Assembly (NCBI GenBank): GCA_905182995.1
Contig: CAJJDP010000096.1
Span: 62,001 to 126,000, forward strand
DNA: 64,000 nucleotides
Source of the DNA: Paramecium octaurelia
Taxonomy: Eukaryota; Ciliophora; Oligohymenophorea; Peniculida; Parameciidae
Direction of reading: 5' to 3'
In this document: piece after piece, positions 23,527 through 33,115 of the stretch
Numbering within the stretch: the stretch's first letter is position 1
Layout of the letters: every line of letters starts with the position of its first letter
Translations under genes and position numbers: made by a program
The notes under the pieces: generated by a model
Seen by the model: the letters and a program-made list of their open reading frames with translations, nothing else
Database searches by the model: none
Told to the model about the DNA's origin: nothing

Positions 23527-25181
23527 ATGTAGAATCACTCATTTTGTAAAGTAATTAATAGGATGAATCATATAGTTATCTGTTCCAACATTTAAATAAT
23601 ATGAGCAGTTTTAAGGTGTCACTCTATATTGTATAGATGTGCAAGTGATTGGAGTGACTGCTTGGAGATTGGAATTGAGGTATTTAGCATATCAATCAAG
23701 TGCAGATACAGTGATCTATTTGATTTGAATACCATTCTCAAGGCTTAATTCTAAAAGTTGCCTAAATTTCCAGGAAAAACTCTCAGCAAACTCACAACAT
23801 CGGAGGAATTAGAGAAGCGTCGAATTAAGTTGAATTCTTATCTCTCAGCCATATCTGAAAGACTTGACATAGTGACCTGCCCAGTTTTTTGTGAGTTATT
23901 TGAAATAAGCAAATATGCTCCTAAATATGTTTTTGAACAACCAAAAATAATAAATTGCTAACAACATGCTTAAACTATAAAAAATTGTCAGTACATTAAG
24001 GAATAAGGTTTCAATTGAAATTATAATTTTAAGAGGCTTTGCTTGTTGTTTCATCCCAAACTGAGGGATACAAATAATTGATGGCTTTTATGTAGAACAA
24101 AGAGAATTCAATTTCTGAAGCTCTTGGATAAGTAGAACTATTTAGTTTGAAGGATAATTAGATGGTGTTGAAATGGTCATAAATTTTTGAAAATCAAGTA
24201 CATTATAATTACAATCAAGGCTCAATGTTTGCACTACTCAGAGGGAGCCTTAATAATTGGACTTGAGAAAGGAAAAATAATTGTCTATTAATTGGATCAA
24301 GACTTGAATGCACCTCAACTTCCCTCAACTTATTAGATGCACAAAATGAGAGTAAATGGAGTATTTTATCATAAACTAAAAAAAGTTATTTATTCCATTA
24401 GTTAAGATGGGACTTTTGTAGTAACTTAAAGAGATTACTTGAAACACAAAGATTGTATCTAATGACATTATCATAGGTAGAATTGCTATTAAAGGGTGAA
24501 TTGACTGCTTTATTGGTTTGTGATTATCGTGAAGTGGCATTTATCGGTAACTCTAAAGGCTCAGTGTTTATGTTGGACTTAAATAAAGAGAGTGTTCAAT
24601 ACTTAAAGCGAATTGACTGCTAGGTATCATCCAAGATTGTTGACATTGCCATTAATAATCAATAAGGTTTTTTATTTGCTGCATGTGAATCCGGCTAATT
24701 GCAAGTGCTAGACATAGGTTCATTTGGAAGGGAATCCAATTCCAAACCTAAAGTGTGTATTGCTACCAATTATCAGACCAAGAAGATATCGTATTGTTAA
24801 TAGAGACATCATTTGTATATTGGAGACACTATAGGGAATGTTACTGTGATTAGTGAACAAACTGGATGTCCTATATGTATTTTAAGATAATATCCCTTTT
24901 TAGATTCTGTTCGAGCTCATGAATTGGATGTCATAATCACATTGGTTTATTACCTGGAAGAAACTAATAAGGTGATTACTTATGGCAAGGATCAGATGTT
25001 TAAAATGTGGGAATTCCCTACTTGGATCAATTTAAATGAGATCAAGCATTAGGAGTATCAAGAAATCAAACAAGATTAGTTGAATAAACAATAAACTAAA
25101 TAAAAACAATCCAAAATTAATTAGCCATAATAAGAAGATGATGAAGATGATTTGAATGATTGGCATAAATATAATAAATGA
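23527..25181 (+). CDS. PX-domain plus WD40-repeat protein
   Basis: A 509-residue protein. An N-terminal PX domain (about 8-115: 'VTAWRLELRYSDLFDLN', 'LPKFPGKTL') should bind phosphoinositides on endosomes. The rest consists of beta-propeller-like repeats ('LIIGLEKGKIIVYQL', 'VAFIGNSKGSVFMLDL', 'LYIGDTIGNVTVI', 'VITYGKDQMFKMWEF'), ending in an acidic tail. Five introns (23551-23575, 23680-23705, 24008-24033, 24198-24219, 24455-24480) close the frame exactly. A role in membrane traffic is inferred from the domains. The last codon overlaps the start of the next gene (ATGA). Confidence 0.85.
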
Positions 25182-25723
25182 ATTATTTAAATCTATTTTA
25201 ATACATTATTTCAACACCTATCTACCCTCACTATTATTGTGCCAGTGTCCAAGAGATTCCTTTTCAAAAATTAAAGTCAATAGGTGTCAAATGTCTACTA
25301 TTCGATAGAGACAACACTCTTACAAGACATTTAGAAACAAAAACTGTGTATGAAGATTTATTGTCAAAACTAAAAAAAGACTTTGATTAAGTGCTCTTAG
25401 TCTCTAATTCAAAAATCAATGAACCTACACAATTAGGATTGAGTGTGGCAAGGACGACTACTAAGAAGCCATTTAATTTTTAGGAGATCTACAAAAATCA
25501 TATAGATAGCAACACTAAATCTCATGAAATATGTGTCATTGGAGATAGACTATTTACTGATATGGTTTTAGCGCATAAAAATGGTTTAATTGGTATCCTT
25601 GTTAAACCAATTGATGTCAGCAATGAGGACTCTTCAATTAGAGCAATGAGAGCAATTGAAAACTTTATGATGAGGAAGAACTAATTACAGAAACATCCAT
25701 ATCATGGATTCCTAAACTTTTGA
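25178..25723 (+). CDS. Mitochondrial PGP phosphatase, GEP4-like (HAD superfamily)
   Basis: A 181-residue HAD phosphatase of the Gep4/YqeG type, which removes phosphate from phosphatidylglycerol phosphate in cardiolipin synthesis. Motif I is 'LLFDRDNTLT' (catalytic DxD), motif II 'VLLVSNS', and the C-terminal acidic motif 'VIGDRLFTDM'. The lysine motif lies in 'TTTKKPF'. Length matches the family, and the N-terminus is short with an amphipathic or hydrophobic start. The ATG at 25178 overlaps the preceding TGA. The next in-frame ATG is far inside the domain, so this start is forced unless an upstream exon exists. Confidence 0.82.
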
Positions 25724-26920
25724 TTTAGAATTTATCATTAATATTAAATAATATGATTTGTGTAGATTATTCGAATACTCACCTTATTTTTATTTCATTT
25801 ATTAATCTCTATGCTCATAATTAAATTATTTATTAATGGTAGCGAGAAAATAAATATAATTATTAAAGAAAATAGAATACATTCCATAAAATTATAATTA
25901 CCAAACTCTTGTAGATTATGCTGCAATTCTTAAATATGGTCAAATAACAAACAGTTATAAATATTTAAATGCCACTAGCTTAACCTTGCCTAAATATTGC
26001 TATTGATATAAACTCAAAGGATGATATTTCATAAATTAATAAAATCTTCAAATAATCATCTTTGATTATATTTTTTCAATTTAATAAGGAAAACAAAGCT
26101 TTTGAAGTTAATTTATTAAAAATGTTCTAATCTTTTGTTTTCAATTATTTTCATAAAGTGATAAAAATCCATACGTTCCATAAAACATTTTCAATACTAC
26201 ATAGATTATCCTTAACTTAATCAATTTTATAATATATCTGAATTGAATTAAGATGGAGAAAATGTTAGGAATAGCCCTTTAAGATGATAATCTCTTTGGA
26301 GGCCTATTTTAATATTGACATTTTTTAATTGAAATCAGTCTTGCTTTTAAAAATTGATATTAAAACAAAAGGGAATTGCAAAGTCAATCACATCTTCATA
26401 TTCTCTTGATTTAAGATTTTAGTAAGATTGTGATTGATCTTCAAAAGTTCATTAAATTTTGATATATAATTGATATATGTATTTTTGGAGATTTGTAATT
26501 TCTCTTTTGTAAATTTCCTTAAATTCTTAGAATTCTTGTTTTCTTATTAATATAGTAGTATTTTAGTTTGTTAAGAAGAACCTTAAGACATTGCTCTTTC
26601 GTGATCAACATTTCTTAGATTATGTATGAGGGAGGATATTTTGAGTTTAAGAATAATTAAAATTTAAAAGAGCATGAAAAAAGTCCTTCTTTTGACAAAT
26701 ATAACTTACGACAATCAAAACAAAGACAATTTGAAAATTATTAAAAATATTCAACAAAAATTGTACCATTCTGAATTGAATGTTGAATGTTCAGATGATT
26801 TAGTTGTTATCATTTTTTAATGCTATCATGTGTTATAAAAAATATTAAATTCTAAGAATTTTTTGGAATTTCATTATAGTATTAATATAGATAACAATAA
26901 TTGTTCCAAAAATATTCATC
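25724..26920. other. Long spacer without recognisable gene
   Basis: About 1.2 kb, unusually long for this genome. All six frames are broken by TGA at short intervals or are pure A/T low-complexity. I see no repeat, RNA-like fold or gene. It could be a decayed gene or a retained eliminated sequence. Confidence 0.4.
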
Positions 26921-27541
26921 ATGGGAATTAAATGCTCATAACCTCAAAATTCTATATCAGTATTTTACACATTAAACTCATTCGACGAGAAGGAATAACA
27001 AAGCCACTAAGCTAGTCAAACTCTAAATTATAGCTTTCCTCAGAAGCAAATTCTGGAGAGCATTAAAACAAAATTGAAATTATAGCAAGAGCAAAATCTT
27101 CCTCAATAACCAGATGATCCAGGAAGTCCAATGCAGGCATTATCAGAAAATACCTAGGAAGGTGGTGAATTTACCAAGTTTAACAATTCGTGTCCTACAA
27201 CCACAAGAATTAACAGGAGCAACTCAAATTAAATTTCTTTTTAACATAATTAGACATCAAGTATTAAAAATATACACTTTTCGCAATCAATTTTAAATAA
27301 AAAAAATATTGAAGCAAAAAAAGGAATAATAAAAAAAAGTAGATATAATAGTGATTCTTAATCTCCGAGCTCTATATAAACAATTAAATCTGTTAGATTT
27401 TTAGTAACTGAACAGATCAGACTGTAAACAAAATCAATCAGAACAAAGAGCCTATGTAGAAAGTCTTCGACCAAGTTATTAAATTCATCAACTATTTATA
27501 GTAATCGTGATCAATCTTAATATTACAAAATTGTATTCTGA
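26921..27541 (+). CDS. Predicted lipid-anchored polar protein (206 aa)
   Basis: An intron-free frame starting MGIKCS, which is a good N-myristoylation plus palmitoylation signal (Gly2, Cys5). The remainder is disordered in appearance, rich in Gln, Ser, Asn and Lys, with 'TIKSVRFLV', which fits a protein phosphatase-1 docking (RVxF-type) motif. Family unknown. It is one of three small polar proteins in a gene-poor stretch. Confidence 0.55.
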
Positions 27542-28162
27542 AAATTCGAATTAATTTATTTATCAAAATTAAAAGTTATGCTTTGATTGATCTCTTAGTA
27601 ATTATTAACTTAATCAATGATCAAAAATTCCACTTAAAAGATCAACAAAGTGGAAGTAAGCTTAAAATGCCAAATTTTCACTCCTTCCCAAATCCTATAG
27701 TAACAATTAGTTTACAGCTGAGAATAGTAGCCATTCTCCGCAATTCAGTATTCACAAGTGTCATGCTAATGAATTTACACTATGATCGATGAAGACAACT
27801 GGTAAAATAGATCCAAACACCAGTTATAAAAACATATTGAAATTTAATAAGGAGTTATGAAAATAATGAAAAAGTGATTTTTTTTTAAATTAAGGAGTAT
27901 TATTAATTAATTAAGAGTTACAAAGAGATGTTGAGGTGACAAGGAGTCCTTGTTCTTTTCGATCTTACTGAATATTGATAAATTGATATCAATAATTATA
28001 AAGTGAGGTGTGGGAACTATGAATCTTAATTTGGCTTCATATAAAAATATATATCTATAACCGATTTTTCAATTCCAAAATTATTCGTATATTAACAATG
28101 ATGTCAATCGTAAAAAAAAGATTAATAATATACTCTTAAAACATTTAATTATTAATACTTGA
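27542..28162. other. Spacer with short unresolved frames
   Basis: Short stretches look protein-like (around 27650-27840) in different frames, but I found no start and intron set that joins them. No gene is called. Confidence 0.3.
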
Positions 28163-28527
28163 ATGAATGAATATCCTCAAAGTTAGTTCTAATATATCAA
28201 AACCTACTTTCTGAAGAATAGTATTGCAAAATAATTAATACCTGATAATTTAGATGATATTTACCCAGAGTAATCATGAAATTTAAATTTAGAGCATTAG
28301 ATGAATACCCTACCAATACTTAATCCCACAGAAGAATAAAATCTGATATTGTTTAAAAAAAAGAAGCATAAAAGCATAATTTCGTTTAATAGTTTTCATA
28401 ACAAACCGATACATCGACCTAAAATCAGAGCTTTAAATCATAAGGCATTTTAAAAAAAACGCAAAGAAGCACAACAAATCCAGGCGATAAAAGAAAGACC
28501 CATAAAAAAAAAGTTCATTTTCTATGA
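28163..28527 (+). CDS. Small polar protein (113 aa)
   Basis: Two exons with a 23-nt intron at 28270-28292. The product is Gln/Ser/Lys-rich ('SHRRIKSDIVQKKEAQKHN') and ends 'KTHKKKVHFL', again an RVxF-type motif. No known domain. The style resembles that of the upstream 206-aa protein, suggesting related regulatory proteins, but their sequences do not clearly align. Confidence 0.5.
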
Positions 28528-28968
28528 GAAATGTGAAATTTTAGTCAATTTTGACAATAAATTGTATTTATTTATCATACTCTTTTTCACCTTAATTGTA
28601 TTTAAATTCCATGAGATATTTTACTCCTCTACACTAAAAGAGTTATCATAGAGTAATTACTTTCCATAAAATAGAATTCGATAAGTTCACTAAATGTGAA
28701 TAAATAATGACTAGATTTGTTAAATTCTAATTTTATAGTTATATTGATTGAGTGATTCCAGAAGAATTTCATGATTTTTATTACAATTGTTCTTACAAGA
28801 CTATTTTATATCTGCTTGTTAAATAGCATCGCAAAAATTGTGAGGTTTAGAATTGGTTTAAAAAAAAATCTTAATGTATGAATAATTTAAGGAAAAAGAT
28901 TTAATATCTGCAATAACTAATATATTTTACACATGAAATCACAATAGAACTTTTCCATTGTTTAACAC

Positions 28969-29235
28969 ATGAAAGCGTACTTTTCAGACGATCTACACAC
29001 TCTTTAAAAAGAATCGGAAGGCCTAATTCTAAGCTAAAACAGTATTAATACAAATTTACTTTTGTTGCCTGATTTGAAATCAATAATTTTCAATGAAAGT
29101 GATTTACTAAGACTAAATGAAGAAGGGCGATTACAGAGTGAGTCATACTTAAGGAGTGTTTCTACTGATACATCAAGTATTTAAAAATAGAAATTTAGGT
29201 AAACTACCCATAATTAGAGACCAATAAGATAGTGA
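28969..29235 (+). CDS. Small polar protein (88 aa)
   Basis: A single open frame starting 'MKAYFSDDLHTLQKESEG', Ser/Asn/Leu-rich, ending in Gln/Arg-rich sequence. It may be the last exon of a longer gene, because the 440 bp upstream (28528-28968) shows no other gene. Function unknown. Confidence 0.4.
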
Positions 29236-29405
29236 TATATCAGTTTTTTCAGAATTCAACGAATTTTGATGTTACTCATTATCCTCAATAGGATGAATTA
29301 TTTTATATTTTCAGAATTATCTGATATCACTTAATTAATATAAAATCCAATTAAATTAAAAATAAATACACTATACATTATAAAAAGTCAGATTTAATTC
29401 CGAAA

Positions 29406-30362
29406 TCAATCTGCTAATGTTATCCCATACTTTGATTTAAAGTGGTCATAAACTGGAAAATAAAAGATAGAAAATATGCTGCATTAGAATACTCTTGTCC
29501 CCAACCCCTTCAGGAAGGCCTTTTTCCCTTCTTGACGCCAAGCTTCCTAAACCAATACTTTCACTGACAATTGTTGTTAGCTGCTGTCAACAAGTTAGTA
29601 TCGAGTAATAATGAAATCAACAGGATTGACTATGGCTGCAGCCAAAGCAGTTGAAATCATTGTTGCAATAATTGATTAATGAATGGCCAAAGGTTAATTG
29701 TGTAAAGTGTGATCACTCCTTTATCTCAAAATTTGATATCTCAACAATTCATAGAACCACATTTGAAATGTTGTGTAGACAACCACCGAGGCCATATACA
29801 AGTGCGAGGCTTGGAATAAGCGAATCCAACCTTCTTTTTTTGAAATTTCAATTAATCCTGAATAAATTCCTTTATAATTATATTCAGGAACATTCATCTA
29901 CATTCTGGTTCTTAACGTATCGAAAGGTATATAGGCTGGATAACTATAAATGTTTACTTATGACAGACACTGCTTCCGCCAAGGGGGATGTAATGAGTGG
30001 AATCAACAAATTGAGTTTACTCTTCTCGCCATCTTTCTCTAAACCTTTTGTTAATTTAATCGCATAATAATTCATATATTCATAGGCCAAAAAATATGAA
30101 CCATAAGGAATAAATGAACCTATTTAAGCTATTTGAAAATACCCATAACGGTTGTAGAAAAGCCTTTGAATAAATATCTAAATCCTTCATTCTTAACTAT
30201 AAGATCATATCCTTGCTTCATCCCCAAGAACTTAGACTTATGAGCTTTTATTCTTGTTCCGATCGTATCGAAGGGAAACATAACCATATCCCCAACCAAA
30301 GATGCAAGACCTGAATAAAACGCTATTAATATTGGATTGAATTGTTAAGGCTTTTCTGTCAT
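29406..30362 (-). CDS. Mitochondrial carrier family protein (copy 1)
   Basis: A 302-residue transporter of the mitochondrial inner membrane. It shows the three-fold signature: 'MFPFDTIGTRIK', 'YPAYIPFDTLRTRMQ' and 'VNPVDFIITRYQ', each Px(D/E)xx(K/R)-like. The protein starts 'MTEKPQQFNPILIAFYSG'. Introns are 29944-29968 and 30120-30142. The substrate cannot be told from the motifs seen. Probably the same locus as the copy at 30733-31689, shown twice because of the unmerged overlap. Confidence 0.9.
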
Positions 30363-30415
30363 GTATATAAATTTTAATTATTGGTAATTTTAATAATTCT
30401 TAATAAATTAATAAA

Positions 30416-30700
30416 TCAATAGACGACATTTTTCCAACTGTGTTATTCGTCATGCAATTCTTATCTAAACTCCTCAAGATGTTTGTAGATAAAGTGCTTT
30501 CTCTTTTAGTTATCCCCTATATCTTATCTATAAGTATCTCCAAAAGTGTGCATTTATCCAGATTGTTATAATAGGACATTACCAGGATGTTTGTTCTGGT
30601 AATTCTTAATTTTATAAATGTATTAAAATGTTGTGCTCTATCTAGCGGCTATTACATGGACTTCATCAAGAACTATCCTGTATTCTCCCCTCAAAAAGCA
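30416..30700 (-). pseudogene. FBXO9-like gene fragment cut at sequence gap
   Basis: The last ~95 codons of the F-box gene, identical to the end of the complete copy at 31743-33044, cut at the undetermined base 30701. It is an assembly fragment rather than a biological pseudogene. Confidence 0.85.
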
Positions 30701-30701
30701 N
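30701..30701. other. Undetermined base marking contig junction
   Basis: Single 'n' between two exact copies of a 1326-bp segment. Confidence 0.95.
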
Positions 30702-32027
30702 ACATTATAAAAAGTCAGATTTAATTCCGAAATCAATCTGCTAATGTTATCCCATACTTTGATTTAAAGTGGTCATAAACTGGAAAATAAAAGATAGAAA
30801 ATATGCTGCATTAGAATACTCTTGTCCCCAACCCCTTCAGGAAGGCCTTTTTCCCTTCTTGACGCCAAGCTTCCTAAACCAATACTTTCACTGACAATTG
30901 TTGTTAGCTGCTGTCAACAAGTTAGTATCGAGTAATAATGAAATCAACAGGATTGACTATGGCTGCAGCCAAAGCAGTTGAAATCATTGTTGCAATAATT
31001 GATTAATGAATGGCCAAAGGTTAATTGTGTAAAGTGTGATCACTCCTTTATCTCAAAATTTGATATCTCAACAATTCATAGAACCACATTTGAAATGTTG
31101 TGTAGACAACCACCGAGGCCATATACAAGTGCGAGGCTTGGAATAAGCGAATCCAACCTTCTTTTTTTGAAATTTCAATTAATCCTGAATAAATTCCTTT
31201 ATAATTATATTCAGGAACATTCATCTACATTCTGGTTCTTAACGTATCGAAAGGTATATAGGCTGGATAACTATAAATGTTTACTTATGACAGACACTGC
31301 TTCCGCCAAGGGGGATGTAATGAGTGGAATCAACAAATTGAGTTTACTCTTCTCGCCATCTTTCTCTAAACCTTTTGTTAATTTAATCGCATAATAATTC
31401 ATATATTCATAGGCCAAAAAATATGAACCATAAGGAATAAATGAACCTATTTAAGCTATTTGAAAATACCCATAACGGTTGTAGAAAAGCCTTTGAATAA
31501 ATATCTAAATCCTTCATTCTTAACTATAAGATCATATCCTTGCTTCATCCCCAAGAACTTAGACTTATGAGCTTTTATTCTTGTTCCGATCGTATCGAAG
31601 GGAAACATAACCATATCCCCAACCAAAGATGCAAGACCTGAATAAAACGCTATTAATATTGGATTGAATTGTTAAGGCTTTTCTGTCATGTATATAAATT
31701 TTAATTATTGGTAATTTTAATAATTCTTAATAAATTAATAAATCAATAGACGACATTTTTCCAACTGTGTTATTCGTCATGCAATTCTTATCTAAACTCC
31801 TCAAGATGTTTGTAGATAAAGTGCTTTCTCTTTTAGTTATCCCCTATATCTTATCTATAAGTATCTCCAAAAGTGTGCATTTATCCAGATTGTTATAATA
31901 GGACATTACCAGGATGTTTGTTCTGGTAATTCTTAATTTTATAAATGTATTAAAATGTTGTGCTCTATCTAGCGGCTATTACATGGACTTCATCAAGAAC
32001 TATCCTGTATTCTCCCCTCAAAAAGCA
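30702..32027. repeat. Exact 1326-bp duplicated segment, copy 2
   Basis: Second copy of 29375-30700, offset 1327. It continues naturally into the rest of the F-box gene at 32028, so this copy is likely the one with true right-hand flank, and copy 1 the one with true left-hand flank. Confidence 0.9.
30733..31689 (-). CDS. Mitochondrial carrier family protein (copy 2)
   Basis: Same sequence as the gene at 29406-30362, with introns at 31271-31295 and 31447-31469 by offset. See that entry for motifs. Treat the two as one locus until an independent assembly shows otherwise. Confidence 0.88.
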
Positions 32028-33044
32028 GTCTTCAAATTGCATTTGCTTCTAAACCCCTTGTTTTGGGACTATGGGTATCTCGGGATATCTAAAATATTCA
32101 AATATTTCGTTCTTTGTCAATTTTTTCGAAGAAATGTACATTGTAAATGTGCCGTCTCTCCAAAATCGAATATATCTAAAGAAATCTACTCTATAACAGG
32201 GAGCACTCGTCTGTTAAAATTAAGCCTCTCCATATTTGATGTAATATTCCTTCATAGCATATATACCACAGTAATTTAATCTCAATTATTAATCATACAT
32301 ATCTTTGTGTGATTAATACTGTTGACGCAATTCTTAATAATTTAAGATTTTTTATTAAGGATTGCCCCAATTATTCCAAATCGTCTAACTTGGATTCTGG
32401 TTCATTGAATTAATTAGCTATAAGTCTTATTCAAATAGATGCAAGTTTTCATTAATGTACTTCCTTGTTTTATCAAAGGGATTCATTAAATTAGGTTGTA
32501 TTTCAATTTAGTCAAATAGTGCTCTGCAAAACTTTTAATAAAACTTGTCACTAATCTAGGGAACATTGAAAATATCATTCATTTTCAAACACACTAGTCT
32601 ACTCTTATGTAAGGACAAGGGATCGAGAAAGTCCATTACATATAGATGAATGTAGAGTGGCAGTTCTAGGAATCTGCTGTCCTGCTGTATTATTGGTCTC
32701 TCTACTTCTTTAAGCTCCTTCAACTTTAGGATTTCTTCATCCTTATTCAGTTTTTAGAGCGAGTTTATCAAGTTTTCAAAACTGATTCTTTATTTTAAAA
32801 AATTCTTTAGTTCTTTTAAATTGCCATATGTCATCGATTTCAGTAGGCCTTGCTATTAGTGTTACTAATCTAATTCCTCAATTAGCTTATCTATCTATTC
32901 TGTTCGTTTAATACTATGCAGAACTCTATAAAGCGTATCTAAATCATTCTCTAAAACGTCGTATAAGTATTAAACTTATAATTTGCTTAGATTATAAAAT
33001 TCTAATAGCACTTGTTTCGGGACCTGATTAATCGTTTGTATCAT
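31743..33044 (-). CDS. FBXO9/Hrt3-like F-box protein
   Basis: A 433-residue protein without introns. An N-terminal helical region is followed by an F-box near residue 155-190 ('LPLYIHLYVMDFLDPLSLHK', 'SRLVCLKMND'), which binds Skp1 in SCF ubiquitin ligases. The C-terminal half matches the FBXO9/Hrt3 substrate-side domain ('YRVDFFRYIRFWRDGTFTMY', 'EDCFLRGEYRI'). The left part lies in duplicated DNA; the right part (32028-33044) is unique. Confidence 0.86.
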
Positions 33045-33115
33045 TAATGATTGATTAAAAAGTTATTAAAGAATTTAAAATATTACATTACTATGAAAGA
33101 ATTATTTTGTTTTTA

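Larger units (their letters stand above)
29375..30700. repeat. Exact 1326-bp duplicated segment, copy 1 (ends at gap 30701)
   Basis: This stretch is repeated as far as I can see base for base at 30702-32027, with a single undetermined base at 30701 between the copies. It holds the whole mitochondrial carrier gene and the 3' end of an F-box gene. The truncated gene at the 'n' shows the break is arbitrary. It is best read as two overlapping contig ends joined without merging. Confidence 0.9.

Noticed and set aside
29672-31394. Plus-strand 131-codon frames present twice
   Set aside because: Antisense of the mitochondrial carrier gene, repeated only because the DNA segment is repeated.
31914-32279. 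Plus-strand 121-codon frame extending to about 175 codons with TAA/TAG as Gln
   Set aside because: Antisense of the FBXO9-like gene, whose minus-strand frame has a recognisable F-box and C-terminal domain.
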